Shown piece after piece: positions 10,601 to 24,900 of a stretch of 64,000 nucleotides of DNA. Where the stretch lies: positions 14,850,357 to 14,914,356 of the forward strand of contig NC_061789.1 in the NCBI RefSeq assembly GCF_022458985.1. The letters are read 5' to 3'. This DNA is from Mugil cephalus. Lineage: Eukaryota > Chordata > Actinopteri > Mugiliformes > Mugilidae. The position numbers and the translations under genes were made by a program. Below the pieces are notes generated by a model. That model saw nothing but the letters and a program-made list of their open reading frames with translations. It made no database searches and was not told where the DNA came from. Numbering within the stretch: the stretch's first letter is position 1; each line of letters opens with the position of its first letter.

Positions 10601-13600
10601 CGGCCGTGATCCCAGTTGTAGCTTTTGCCGGTTGTAGTGTGAACACAGCATTACATCAAAAGGATTTAAGCCACGTTCACGCATACCAAAACGTTTTATC
10701 TACGGTCTTCCTTGGCGTCGATTCGAGAATGTCTCTGTAACGACCAATCTATTACAAACCCGCATCCAGTTGTAGAAAGGATGTAGTACATATCCCATGC
10801 CTATGGATGTCGCTGTTTCTGCTACAGAACTCAGTCCGTAATCCTTTTTGGCTCATCACAGTGGTGAAGCAACAGTATATATTACCCTAGCCACCCAACA
10901 AGCGTCAATATCTGATGCAACACCGTCACAAGCCTGTAGTCCACACGAATGAAAACAAGGAACTGCATAGGCTTTGTATTTGTCTTTTTCGCCCTGGGAC
11001 CCGGCTTCAAAAAGGTGCATTTTCAGTCGCTGAAAAATCTGGTCGGCCTAAACGTGCAAGACCCAAAAGGAGGATTTCTGTAAACGTGGCCTAAGAAAAG
11101 ATAATTTTAACGTTTAACGCTGTATTTTATGAAAAGCAACTATAGAAGTAACTATAAAAGCACAAGATAGTTCATTTTCACTTTTAAGGTTAGAAAAAGA
11201 TGCTAGACAAAGTCAAGACTGATGAGTGCCCATTCACATCAGACGTTATGGCTTTGAGGAAACTGCCGTTTCAGACACATTTGCCTAATTAAAACCCTGC
11301 TCCACAAAAAAGAAACCATTACACCCCCTACCTGGGTAAAAATAACAAGCAACAGAACACAGTGAAGATTTATGATAGGCTGGGGACATATCTGGGGGGG
11401 GGTGAGAAACGATAATTTGCCTGTGGTTTAATAGGACATTGGCTATTTCACGCCACCCATCATCCCAGCTATTGTAAAAATGAGACAGAGAAGGAGGCGG
11501 AGGAAGAAGAGGCGATACAGAACATTTTCCTCCGAAATGAAGCTAATGATAGACCTCAAAAACAAAATTAAACAACAAAGAAAGCCTCATGTGAACAACC
11601 AACATGTCAAGCCATAATGGAAAAAGACTTTTATTAAAAGAATGGCACAATATGTCAGTGGACAGCACTTAAGCAAAGAGTCCCTAAGGAGTAACTTCGG
11701 AGCTGCATGACCTAACTGCCCAATCAATTCAGAGACCCTGAGGTGCACTCAAATACACCGTGCAATCCCACAAACAAGCAGAAGGACGAGTAATGAGCTC
11801 AAGGTTATACCAGGGCTCAACGGAGACGGCAATTGTTAAACTGTCTGCATTTTAAACGTGTCCACCAACTCCTGTATGTTTCATGGAAATCAAAATCGTT
11901 CACCTGCTGCCAGTGTGGCCATTACAGCGCTCTCAAACGCCCTTGTAGCAGATAACCAGCTTTACTCTCCGCGCACTCCACATGTAGATTCGCTTCGTCT
12001 TTCTTATTCAAAGAAAGGAAGTGGGGAAAGAAAGGGAGTACATCTACTTTATCTCTCTAAAGGAGACATGCACACACATAAAAAACTATTACACTAGCAC
12101 ACTTCAAATGGTAGACACTGTGTGATGATATTAAGGAAAGATAATGCTAACGTTCGACAAGAGCGTTGGTTAGGTTAAGGTTACGATAACAACCGCTCGG
12201 TTAAAGCTACAGTGCAGAACTTTCCGAGAGTAATTACACAAACACTACATATGTCGTATGCCCACAGTCCCTCAGATCCCTCTCTTCTTTAAGCGCCCTC
12301 CAAAGAGAAAAAGCAATGTAATCTGTGTTTGCTCTCAGCGTCGATTGCTTTCTTTTTTAGACTGTAATCATTCCTCTGACGTTCTTTTTGTTTTTATCGG
12401 GTACTTTTTCCAGGACGTAGACGAGTTATTTTTGGGTACAAATGATGCCGTTTTTCTCCAGCCTCGGTCTCCTCGGGACCACACACGCGCTCCCTTTAAC
12501 ATGATAAAAGCATGATGCACGACTGTACAACGCACGTGTAAACAAGACCATAAAGAGTCAGTGCAGTTTATCTGCTAAGTAAATAGCTAAATCTTAAAAG
12601 GAAAAGAAAATACAGAAGCCCGTCGGTTATTCTTTCGCGACCTCTGCATCTCCTTGACAACTGTTCCGTTATCTCTAGCCTCCACGAGTCATTCATGCGC
12701 CAACAGCATCGCGTGTCCCCTTCTCCGTCCTGATCCGCTGCTCTGATACAGCTTCCTGCTGTTGTGTGGAGTGGACTCCCCCCCTGTGGATCGCAGCTCA
12801 AACACTTCTTCCCGCTGCGATAATCTCTATTAAACCATCTGCACTGTCATCTCCCCACAGTTCTGGGGCAGTTGGTGCCATTTGACTACAGTACATACCT
12901 CCCCACTGTACAAATCAAACACGACCGCTTCAGTCAAGTGTGGCAGATCAGCAGGACGACAACTGCTCTTAAGCACTGTGCTAAGATCAATAAAGCTACT
13001 CCAATATTGCTGCTGAAACGACAAGAGCTCGGTAAGCTGTCGGACTAGCAGAAGGAGGAAAAAAGGGGCACTTGCTTTCTGTGAAATTCAAGGACACCCT
13101 ATGGATTGTTTAGTTTTAGTGTTTCACTCTTGTTTTAAATAAAATTTGAGCTTTAATTTAACTTGGATCTAATCATTGGTTTCATTCTGATCATAATAAT
13201 GACAGTGGTTTAGGTTTAAATTTTCAACTTGGACAAACTCATCTGGAGGATAAATAAAAAGCCAAAAGATGCCCTACATCCATCACCACGAATGTGTTTA
13301 AGTTTTGAATTATTGTAAATACACATTTTGCCAAATGTTTACATTCAACTGGATATCAAACCATATTGACTTTGGTTTCACTTTTTCTGCTATTTGTCAC
13401 TGTACGCTAGCATCTGACCTCATACTGCCTTAACAGTCTCCCAGAATTTCCTAGAAGGGGATTTAAAATATTGACGACCCATCCTGCACTTGAGGGCGTA
13501 CGCCAATTTTGCGTGCAACAGAATGCTCTCTCTGCGACTCTCATTAACCGGCAGCACCGTCTCAACATGTGTGGGTGGGGTCTGCTCAGGCCACTGGAGC

Positions 13601-14940
13601 TGTCAGGGCTCCACAAATTAAATCACGTCCGCAAATTCTGTTCATTTTGGTGAAGTTACAAGTCAGGTGAAGATAGAACAATAGAAGATGCGCCATTTAA
13701 GTTAAGCAATCTGTAGTTTTTCATTTTCCACATTCAGCAGAACTGTTCCACTTGTGTATTCGTTCCATATGTATGCTGTAACAGTCTATAACGCTGCAGC
13801 AAAGGTGTCCACAAGGAACGGCCATCAAGGTCACTGAAATACCTCTTGGAATAAATCTTTATTAGTCACTTAATTAATCAATCAGGTCTCCGTTGAGGAA
13901 AGTGACAGTGTGGGTCATTTATAAACTTTAAGGGGACGGGCAACAACTTTGCTGAAACTTTATTCCGACACATGAAACTGAGCACGGTTTAATAGACATG
14001 CGGCGTAATTGAAATATCTGCATGAATTTAAACAGTGAACAATGCAGCGTAAGCATAAAGTGCCTTTGAGCTCATATACCGCATTGATTTTCCATCACTT
14101 CCCACATACTGGGAGAACAATAAATCAACCATTTAAATTGTACTGGCTGTCCAGCAGGGTGGTGCGCACAAACCACTGCTTGGCCAGCCACCGTGACAAA
14201 GCCCCTGCGGCGAAATTCAAAAAGAAAACTTAGCAGGGGGACAACCAAGGACAGAGAAGTTTAATTGAGGTCTCGGGAATCTCTGCTGGAGCTGAACAAA
14301 AACCCAGAAAGACCCAACTGTTTCATGGCCGCTTAATCTTTTCAATCAAAGCTGTGTGAAGGGCCAGGATCAACTCGGAATACTCTGTTATGCAATGGCC
14401 TCCATCATCTCCCTTTCACAGCCCCGGGTCCAACAAATATTGTAGATATAAGAAGTACCATCCGCTCGGGCGGCGAACACAAGAATCGATCAGCAGCAGA
14501 GCAAATTACGGACAATTCATCTTCTTAAGAGCTCTCACAGCTGCAGATGAATAAAATGGCATCAATAGCGGATAGTGCTTATGTGTGAACTCAATACTCA
14601 TTTAGTCAAAGATCTGACCCAATGAAATATCAACTGGACTGCTTCCGGGCCTGATTATAATGTCGTAATTAGTCGATAACAAACCAAAGCCAAATATGAC
14701 AACATTTTTGCTGGGAAGATCCCAGGCAGAATTTAGCTAATTTAACTTTGCGAATACTACACATATAACCCGATCTCCCTATAGGCTGAATGTCATTGTC
14801 AAGACTGACACTCAGTTTATGTGACTGACACATGATGAAAGAATGGGCCTAGGGCGAAGGGCTAAAAAGAGACCAATGCCTGAAACTGAAGCAATGGAGA
14901 CAATAAAGGCAATAAAGAAAGCACCACACAGTCCACGAAT
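7700..14940. other. Long stretch without recognisable genes
   Basis: No exon or RNA gene was found on either strand. The ORFs here are 60-95 aa and lack family resemblance. It holds an AAAT microsatellite (about 8526-8546), a T-run at 8012-8030 and one inverted-repeat element (10668-11094). It probably belongs to tmem104 introns or intergenic space. Confidence 0.5.
10666..11094. mobile_element. Small inverted-repeat (MITE-like) element
   Basis: The left terminus TTAAGCCACGTTCAC and the right terminus GTAAACGTGGCCTAA are near-perfect inverted repeats (two mismatches in 15) about 430 bp apart. There is no coding capacity. A target duplication is not clear: AAAAGGAT lies to the left and GAAAAGAT to the right. 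Confidence 0.5.
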
Positions 14941-15173
14941 TTACACTGATTGGACATAGCATTCTGATCAACTTCCTAATATTGTGTAGGTCTCTCTTGC
15001 GCCTCCAAAACCATTGTGACTCGTCAGAGAATGGACATGGGTTATTCTGATGGTGTCCTGTGGTGTCTGCTAACAGAATGTTATTAGCTGAACGGAGGGG
15101 CCTCTGTGGATCAGGTTTATGCCAGTGCATCACAGATACTTGATCAGTTTGGGTTCTAGGGAATTTGGACTAA

Positions 15174-15196
15174 CCCTCACCCTAACCCTAACCTTT
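15174..15196. repeat. Short telomere-like CCCTAA stretch within copy a
   Basis: Three to four degenerate CCCTAA units are present. A related CCCTAAGCCTAACCC occurs at the corresponding place in the copy at 33.4 kb. It is therefore an internal part of the element and not a relic of a telomere. Confidence 0.5.
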
Positions 15197-15227
15197 GTGA
15201 TGTTCTTCATGATTTTTGGGGGTCTAC

Positions 15228-15434
15228 CTACACTGCAAAACAGACATTTTAAATAAAAATCCTTGTATCAAACAAATGCTACGTGTATTTTGTTCAGAGA
15301 CAAGATTTTAAGAAGAATTTTTGTCAAGCAAAAAAAGCTTAACCCATTGGCAGATTTAGTTTCTAATACAAGATGATTTGATTGAATGTAAGAATATTTT
15401 GCTTCTTTCTAGCAATGCTGCTTTTGCAGTGTAG
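15228..15434. mobile_element. MITE with 13-bp perfect inverted termini CTACACTGCAAAA
   Basis: CTACACTGCAAAA at the left end and TTTTGCAGTGTAG at the right end are exact reverse complements. The 207-bp interior is AT-rich and non-coding. CACTGCAAAA-ended elements are widespread in fish genomes. It interrupts the family-1 element at 14942-15660. Confidence 0.65.
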
Positions 15435-15660
15435 AGTGTTTTTGTGTGTGTGACTGTTGATGGCTGCTGCTATCAAAGAGTGTCATTGCTGGGGTGGGGG
15501 TGTCAGGTCTGGTCTAGGTAGGTGGTACATGTCCAAGTAACATTCACATGAAAGCCAGGTCCCAATGTTTCCCAGCAGAACACTGCATTGTCACAAGATG
15601 GTCAATGCATTATTTACTTCTCCTGGGACTGGTTTTAATGTTGCGGCTAACAGGTGTTAG

Positions 15661-18600
15661 AAGCAACAGGTTCAATAACGACCTGTTATCAGCAGAAGAT
15701 AGAAATGCGTGTCAATACCTCAAAACCGAATCAAACCAGGTGTCAAGCTTAATGTTCGCCTCACTTTTCCTCATTGCCTGCACAGGTGTAGACATCTGTG
15801 CAGGGACAGCTGTTCTCAAACCTAAAAATAACCAACAATCTGTTGTCCACCGCGGACAAAGAGCCGCAAGTGCCGCGGACCATCCGTCTGGGGGAATCCT
15901 GCCAAAACTGATCCACACATAAAATCTGAGAATGCCATGCCCAGTCCAGTGAATAAGGACATCACGCTCTGCTAAAGCTCGGCTAAACTGAAGGATTAAT
16001 GGAGTCAAGATGAGTATCAACAGTCTCGTAAAATGACAATTAATCAGAATACTACATTTACTGATTATCAAGCAAAAAAGGATCATGTTTTGCCTGTTAA
16101 AGTGAGTACATTTTGGCTCTGGATTGTGTTTTACTTTAGGCACTGGGATCTCTAAGTGGTTGTTGTGAACGTGGTGATCCTTCAAATCTTTGTTGATGAG
16201 ACAGAAAGAAACTTGCACTGGTCGTTACGTTAGATTTAGTGCGGCAGCATGAGAGGAGCACAGGAAAGCCCTCGAACTGACAATAATTTAACGTGCAGCT
16301 CTCATAAGAGAAAGCCTCCATCCTTCAACACAACAAATCCCTCTGTCTCTTCGCCTCTTTTCCCCTCTCCCAACACCAATAACCCACGCAGGGATTAAAG
16401 CTCTTTAGAGCAACCCCATAATCAGGCGGCTCTTTAATCTCTGGTCATCGTCTAAACTCTAAAAAATGTTATGGCGGCAGTAATGCCTCTCAAACGTCAC
16501 TCGCAGTGATTCCCGCGAGCACAGCCACGCGACTCCCTTCTCACGGCGTGGTTTAATCATCGTTAATTACATTATAAAGCAGTAGAATACGCAAAATTGT
16601 AATTCGCATTGTGCAATTTGCATGATATTAATATATCTGTAATGTGTATCCATTCTTTATGAAGGCAGGAATGGTTTAACTTTATCAATTAAAAATCCTA
16701 CTTTATATTTATAGTCACATCATTAAAAGTTTGAGCCAAAGTTGTCCTTGCAGCATACAGTCAGTTATGTCACGTGTTGGTATCTGTGCATCGATTTTAC
16801 TGAATATTTGCTTTATAATTATTCATAAATACGAGCGAGTGATGCGAGTAGATTGGCAGGAGGTTTTCTCAACAAACAGCTGGAAGATGTTCCCCCAGAG
16901 GGAAATAGATCATATCACAAAGTCTCTCAGCTAGCAATTTTGAGCATGGCTTCCTTGAGTAACCCCCGCAAAAAACTCTGTACCTGTGGAGGACCTGGGC
17001 GAAAATAGCCGGTTACAGAATTGGACTTTTCAGCGGAGGAAGGGCACCTTCAGACTCCAAAACGCAACACTGAGAATACAAAAGGAGGACCTGGAGGACA
17101 GGTTACGACGGCTCCCTCTCCACGGGGGCAGAGAGCAGCTGATGAGATATAGTCAATTATTTAGACTCATCATTCCAAGTCTCTGCAGTGTCTTAAGGCC
17201 TCTGACCCTCTGAAAGCCCACAGAGAGGAGAGAAGAGACACTCCGACCATTGTACACCATCACTGCACATCAAATTTTGATTTATTTAAGCAAAAGTCAA
17301 CCAGAGCAAAAAGAAAAAAAACATCACAGGTAAAAATATTAAGAATATAGGATCACTTATTGAAATCAAAAGGCACAAATCCAACTCGTCAATACAGTGT
17401 TAAAGAAATATTAATGAGGCACGTTTTACAGAATGAAAGCTTGGTTTTTCTAATTTTCTGAGACACAAATGAAGAAGCACTTAATTAAAATAATCAGTTA
17501 ACATATTTTTTTTTTAATTGACAGCTTTAGAATTTCTATACAACGCATTGTTATATTAAACCGCGTCAACATTTGCTTTCAGTGATATATAAATATTCTA
17601 TGTACATTAGATTTACTTCCTTCACAGCTCACAATGAAACTGGAAAATTAAGTCCGCAAAAGTGCAAACTGTAAACAAACTGACCGGAGATTACTGATCA
17701 GCATTATTTAAATTTGCTCTGAGCGGTAAGAGGCTCGTCCCCCCCCAGGAAATAAAGTGGAGAGAAGTTGTTTAATTGGCAAATCATTTGTAGTCGTTCT
17801 GTTTAAAATGTAAGGAAGAACGTGGAAAAAAAGGACACGAAAGGGAGGCTAAGAAATTATACAGTAAAGGGTGGGGACATCTATCACTGTCTTGGCGCAA
17901 AGTTAAGGCTGGAGTGGAAATCACAAAGTTTGGCTCGCTTAAGACTTCAAGGACACAAAAACACTTCCTGGTGAGGCGGAGTGTCGAGGGTGGGGAGCGA
18001 AAAGGGAACTCAGAGGAGAGAAGCTGTTGACAGAGATGGAGTCAGATTTGTTCTTACAGCAGATTAACGGAGCTGGGCCTAAGTTAAACCTTCACGCAGG
18101 AGAATTTCACTGGGGCTGCTGCTGCGCCGAGACTTTGTAATCGATGACATTAATCACATAAAAAGGTTGATATCGCAATGTTTACATTCAGCCGCAATTA
18201 CGGGGACTCTTGCTGACCCACAGGCCGAGACAAAAAACAAAATTGTGAAAGAATGGAACTGGCAAGAAAAGCTTTCAGTGTGATTCTTGATTGATGGTCA
18301 CAGTGTGCGAGTCGTCACTGCGTCCTGATCCGTTTCGGACAAGAGCTCAAAGACCGCGCTAACAGCTAACGTGGCAGAATTGCTTTATCAGTGCATTTAC
18401 AAGCTGTTCCTTTGCATAATGACTTGCACGGACAACATTACACCCAAGGGAGTGTAAGAAATAAACAATACAGCTGCATTTCCAATGACAATGAGTACAA
18501 AACATTGAGGTCAATAAGTTTCCACGTTAAATGCTACAAGTTGTGGTTAAAAAAGAAAGGAATAATTGACTACTCAGAAAATAATCCATAGGCAAAAAGC

Positions 18601-18927
18601 AAAAATAGCAATAGACGGAAGAAGTCCCATTTATCATTGTGGACTACCTCAGTATTTACCTGTCCACATCTATCCCACCTCGTCTTTGTAAAAATGTACA
18701 CAGTTCAGTTTAGATTTCAACAAGCCCACCACTTGTGTAACAATTGTGTTTGCTGTTAAAATTCTAACACCAGGGATTAAACTAACCTGTGTGATGTTGT
18801 CCTAAATTATCACGGTTAGGCTAAGTCCCACTTCCCAAGGCTTCCCAAAATTGGCTTCTCTATTAAAGGTCATAACAGGAGGGTAAACGGGGGAACATGT
18901 GTGTTGGGATGACGAGTTGTCACTTAC
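15661..18927. other. Non-coding stretch downstream of tmem104 exon 7
   Basis: No exon was recognised. The exon expected after tmem104 exon 7 (the family's conserved GPFTFF...VQKTKYLQ region) was looked for on the minus strand and not seen. It contains AT-rich, homeodomain-site-like sequence around 16,390-16,640. Confidence 0.5.
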
Positions 18928-21900
18928 CAAAAACACCCTGTACGCGTCTTTCCTCGTGACAGAGCCCCAGCACGGGTCCGTGTCGTTGTACTTCACACTT
19001 CCAGCGCTGCAGGAGTGATTTCCACTGCACAGACACAAACGGAGCATCGTGATGTAGTAAGCTTGTCAGATGTTGCCAGGAGAAACACAAAGGCCATCAC
19101 GCCGGCTCTCACAGTACGAACATTTATTAGAGCTCATGTAAAATGTCAGTGTTTACACATTGCCATAACTCGGCTGCAGGAGAAGCTCTTTGTGCGGCGG
19201 AGGTTGCGAGATCTTAAAAGCATCTGTTGAAAGCAACTCTCTCATTGCCGGCGTGACAGACCAAGCTACGGGGAAATCATCCGGTTCTGCCCATGCCACT
19301 GAGAAGTCTGCAGTTCGTGTCTCCAGGCGAAGCAAACCGCTTTTGAAGTCTCAGTTACATTTCGGATTTATTGCTGCTGGAAGGTTAGCGAGGTTTGGAC
19401 CACAGCGGAGGAGAAGTTAACACGATAAGACGGCATCTGTGTGTTGCACCTCAGGACAGGGGGAGCTTTGTCATAATAACAATTAGGAGAACAAGAGTTT
19501 ACACTATTTTCAACTTTTTCAAACTTTTACTATTGCGAAGTAGGAAGAAGACAAAGGAAGAAACTCGAAGAGGACTGAAAGGTTTCCTGTTAGTAGTTAC
19601 TAAGAAATGAGTCAGATTTTTAACAAATCAAGAGGTAACCATCATACAGCCTCCATACATTGTCCCAAATTAGCTGTGATTGAGAGTATTTAGGTTTATC
19701 TGTGATTTATGGCTCAGGGGAACAAAACGGAGGAAATTCTTGGTTCTTGGCGGCGTGGTGATGAGTTTCTTTGTGTAATTCAAATTATGGAGACTAGAAC
19801 TGAGCAGCTCATGTTGGGAGTTGACGCTGATGTTGGGAGGGTAACTTTTACCAAAATACTTGCAACACACAAAAGAGAAAAGACGCCTGAGTAAATGGCG
19901 TGTGAATGCATTTATGACCAACCCTAGGTTGTGTCGCAGTGACGGAGTTTTCATTAAATTGTTTCATTAACTGTTTCATTAAACTCAAGCAAGAGGCAAG
20001 GAGGCCACACAGCAAAGAACGTGGATTTCAGAAACTACCGAGTGCTATACTTTCTTAAAAACATTTTTGAAACTGCCCGAAACATGAGAGCGATCAATGT
20101 CAGAAACTTTAACTGTCACAGTCCTGAAATCATCTGAACACTGAAGGGGGGGTGCGACTATTTCTGTGATCAAAGCGCTGAACGGCTGAGTCCAGAGCTA
20201 GATGAAGCACGGAGCTGCAATAAAAACGTGTCTGGAAGCGAGTCTACATGACACAAATGCCAGGAGCAGGAGGAAGAGGTGAGCTGGCCTAAAGGCCTCT
20301 GTCAGCGCAGCTTTATTGTCTTAATCTCGAGTTCACCGGGTCACAACAGGAACTAAAGTGGGAGAAGAAGACAGATGTGCTTGCGTCTTGGCCCACTCTG
20401 AAAACAGCAAATGCTCTTCAAGGGCAGCACTTTTAAAAACCATCAACACATACATATTATTTCACAGTAAAGCTAAGAAATACACGTGATGAATCGTATT
20501 GTCTCACCAGGCAACTTCCATTAGCGATATAGGCACCGCCGCTGCGTAGATGGCCAGGTCTCCGTACAGATAGACTATGATGCAGATGTAGAACATATTG
20601 ACGCCAACTGAAAGGCAAAAAGAGAAATGTCAGTAAGCCACATGTGATCAATAGGTGACAAGCAAACACATTTTTCATTTCAAGCTGCTGTCCAAACATT
20701 TAATCATGAAATATGGGTCGGACCATGTGTGTCAAGCCTCATCACCACGGCACCGTCTCTATTAAAATGCACTTTCATTCACACCTCCGCTCAACCCATC
20801 CCTCCATCCGTACGCCCGAGCAACGTCTTATTGGGTTAATGAAAAATATCAACAGCATTAATTAAACGACTAATTGCTCCGCGGAGGAGATCTTCCTCGT
20901 CAGCCTGCGCTGCTAATCTTCTCTTCGTCCACGCCCCGGCCCCGCTCCCGCTCGCCAGCCTCAGCCAAGCCAAGATCCAGACATGTCAACACGACACATC
21001 ACACATCCATCATCCTCTTGAATTCACGGAAGGGGTTCCAGGCGTCCAACCGGACCTTTCGGCTAATTCATTACTGTCAAAAAATTAGAGCACGGAGTCC
21101 GTTTAACAGAAACAAGAGTTGACAGATTTACAGCTCCGCGGCCTGCGCTGATTCTTTTACGAATTAACGGCTGAAGGTGCCGATCAAACTGTTAGATTAA
21201 GCTGTGATGCAAGCCCAAAACAGGAAGTGGCAGCCAAACAAACAACCTCACTTAGGAACTACTGGACGGTCGGATGTTAATTAAATGTCTCTCAGTCTCA
21301 CCGCCTCGGTTGCAGATAATGTGAAGTGGACGTACTGCGCTCTGGCACCTCTGTCAGTAAAAGATATCAAGGCAACTGCTCTGCATGACTACCCAGTTGC
21401 AGGCCTTCCCAGCACTGTAACTAATATTTACAATTACCCAGAGCCACAGGCAGAAAATGCTGCAAAGTGGGTCTTCGTGTAGGAGCTAAGTATTTCATGT
21501 AGCTGTGGAAAGCATCACTTTTCATCAACACACTGCCTCTGACTGACAGCAGACATGACAACCTGCCTGAGAGGGGCTGCGGAAAAAACGCCAAATTTAG
21601 TTACGGACAAGGACCAAAGACTGCACTGACAGACTGGTAACATCGGGGATTTAATAGTATACAATTAATAAAAGACAAGTCCTCTGTTCAACAAGTCTAC
21701 CTTGACATGTGCTACAAGGTGAAAAGAATGTTAACTTTTTATCTGACCTCGGTGTTCTCTTCATACATAAACTCCTTACACACATTCACAAATCTAGGCT
21801 GAGTTAGCGCGGGAGACGAGGGAAAGATCAACCGACTGATTTTTGAGGTAGGCACAGATATTGATATTACAAATCGAACAGTCGACCTATGCTCACTTTG

Positions 21901-24900
21901 TCACATAAACATGTTTTAATTAGCCTGATAATAACAGAAGAAAATGTCAGCCCCCATTTGGTCTTCACCTCCTTATTCAGTTTAACAGCATTCCCTGGAC
22001 TGTTTTTCTTTGACCAGTACTTGAATCAATACTGACTAATAAGTCTCGACATTTTCAGTTGGAACAGAAGCAATTAGCTAACGTCAACCTTTGTGATAAG
22101 GTTCAGGTGTGGTTTGTGTAAGCCAGCGTACAACACCGTTTATCATCATTGTTTGGTCACCATCGCCAGACATTCGTCATTCTGATTCGGGAAGCCCAAA
22201 TGGGTAACCCAAGCAGGTGCCGAGAAATCGGAACAAGTCAGGCCAGATGCGTTTCTTGTCATGTTCCAGGAAAAACTACTTCTAGTGAAGCAGAGACTGA
22301 GTAGGCGGTCCTTAAATGAGCCCTGGCCAAATTTGCTAACATAATGTGGCCCAGAAGTGGTCTGAGGGCATGGATCCCAACGAGTAGTGGCTGCATTCAC
22401 ACAAGCACTTGAATCTGTCCGCTTGTGACCAAATCACCCAAGACTCATGTTAATTCCAGGACCAAGACTCATTCTAAGCAGAGCGGTATATTAGAGACAG
22501 CCTGGCCAACTAGGGAATGACCCATCTGAGCTATCCCGCTATGCTGATTGGTTCTAAGCTGGTCACATGCATCGTGGGCGCCATGTTAGATACATCTAAC
22601 CAATATTCACCCATAGTGAAGTGGTAATAACAGAGAATAAAATTGGATTAAAAGTGAACATTTGCCACAGTGCTCAGCCTACGGCTCCAGCACAGGATCA
22701 GGAAAACACGGGGGAAACTCGACTGTTTCCCCAGTGAACAAAAACAAAGAAAGTTATGGGAGCATAAGCTTAAAAGGAAGAACTGGATAACAACTGATTT
22801 CTCACTATTATGTGAGGTAAATGTCAATGTCTCTCTTTGACGTTTGTTAAGATTTTATATAGGAAAGATAAAGTCATACCATTATTAAAGTGAACCTTTA
22901 TCTCAAAAGGTTTGAAGTTAACCAAAACTTATGCTAGCTGTATGCTAGCTAGTAATCTAGACTAAAGGTTTAGAAAAACAGCAGCTTATATATACTGTGA
23001 AACCTATGTAATTTATGTCCATGTAGATAGACAAATTTAACTGACAAGTAACTTTGTTATTATGTTATAAAGTTATTATGGCTAGTGTGCTAATGTTATG
23101 ATGATAATACTAAGTAACAGTTAGACCATTTCAATTTTCACTATTTCTGAGTATTTATAATTTATCTTTCAAACGTTTCTCTGTGATGGATGAACACGGA
23201 GAGTGAGGAGAAGGTAAACACAGCTCCATGACTGATGAGGCGATTGGGCTACAAAGCATTTTACAGGCTCATTTAAGACATTTAAAGTAAGTTGACACTC
23301 TCTGATATATACAACTCAGATTCTAAGCACCTGATAGCGCCCTCTGGTGGAAAGTAATAATGCTAATCCTCACAAAAATGTTTTACGCTTTGCTATGAAG
23401 TAACTTCCTCTGACTTTTAACTGTGGCGTAATGGGTTACGGACAGCTCAAGTCCAATTAAACTCACACAGGTACATGTCTGACAGACAGAAGCAGGCAGT
23501 AGTAAAAGAATTGATAAAAACAGGGCAATGCTCCCTTGTCTAAAGCATGTAAGTTTGACAGCCTCAGGTTTGACAGAATTGAGCATATTCAATAGGACAG
23601 GCCTTGCCTTGGTTTCATTTTATGAAATAAATTAATCCTTCATGGAGCAAACTGCCCTTCTGGGATTGAGTTAGCATTTTTAAAAAATACTCCTGAAAAT
23701 TGAAGTGCGTCTCTTACAAAGCTAGAACAGAAAACTAGTAGAAAAAAAACTAAATCTGCTGCTCACAGAAAATGATTAGGGTGCAAGCTGAAGCAAACAT
23801 GACCATTTATCTTCCCGGTAGCTCCGCTACTCTTGATTTTCATTTTCCAGGTTCTCTCAATGCATAAGTATGACATTTAAGCAAAAGCTGCTCAAGTATT
23901 TAAAATGAATGAGCCCATGTTTGCCTCTCGTTAAAAGACTGAAGCGTGCGTTACAGCCCAGCAAATTAGTATTCATGGCCACGGCCCTCCGTATGTCAGC
24001 GGAAGGACAGCAACAATCCTGCTGTTTGCACAGTCGCCATGTTCGCCCGCACATCATATCACAAAGGTAAGAAAGAGCTGAGACAAGATGCTGATGCAAG
24101 GACAGCGCTCCGTTAGTCCGTCTCTTTTGTGACTTTAACCAAAGTCGTCTCCTAATCAACTTTCAAATCATCAATGTGAAGGTTACAGAAACACCTTTCC
24201 ACAGTGGTGCAGATAAACCAGCCTCCATCAACATTCCTGTCAGCGGCTGCAGGTCAGGCTGATACGATATCCGTGGCCTTATTCCAAGCCTGCCTTACTG
24301 CTGCCGCTGCTGCCATGTCAATTTCAGCTCAGGAGGAAGTCAAATGCCCTCTAAGAGCCTCTTCAACAGCAGGGGGAGATGCCTCTTAATTGCCTGCAAT
24401 AGCGCAGGACAGAAAGCTTGTGCGCAATCAGTCCAAAATTTTATTGTCTCGCAGGAATGCAGACGAGGAGCTCACATGTTGTGCATTCACCTCACACGGG
24501 TAGCACACGCACAAAAGAACACGGCTTATAGTGTAGTGGTTTTAGTTTGCTTTCCAATAAAAGGGAACTGCTGATTGTCACTTCAAACTAACAGCTCAGT
24601 AATTCCCTAAAAGCTCTGCACACAAAACAAGACTGGAAGAAATGCCTCCTAATAACAGGACTGTATGTAATTTATACTTCTATTTTTGTATTGTGTGCGA
24701 GCAGCTTATACGAGCCTCCGGCTCTTTTAGAGCAGGTGGAGGTCATGTGAAGTTAAGTGGTCTTTTGTCAAAGATCTTTTCTCTCGGTGCTCTCCGGTGA
24801 CCTAACTTGCAATAATTAAAGCTCACATTGAGCCAAACAAAATAAACAACAGGAAAATAGCATCATTAAACCGTAATTAAACTGTTTAAAAAAGATAAGA

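Larger units (their letters stand above)
14942..15660. mobile_element. Inverted-repeat element, family-1 copy a, interrupted by another element
   Basis: It starts TACACTGATTGGACATAGCA and ends with GGTTTTAATGTTGCGGCTAA. It shares internal blocks (GAATGGACATGGG, GGTGTCCTGTGGTGTCTG, TTTCCCAGCAGAACA) with copies at 29292, 33430 and 37851. The copy is split by a separate element at 15228-15434. It is a non-coding, MITE-like family. Confidence 0.6.

Noticed and set aside
15174-15196. Interstitial telomere repeat
   Set aside because: Only a few degenerate units, and a similar stretch occurs inside a related transposon copy near 33535.
15712-16218. 168-aa ORF on the minus strand
   Set aside because: No family resemblance, no splice or promoter context, and it begins beside a transposon copy; most likely chance.
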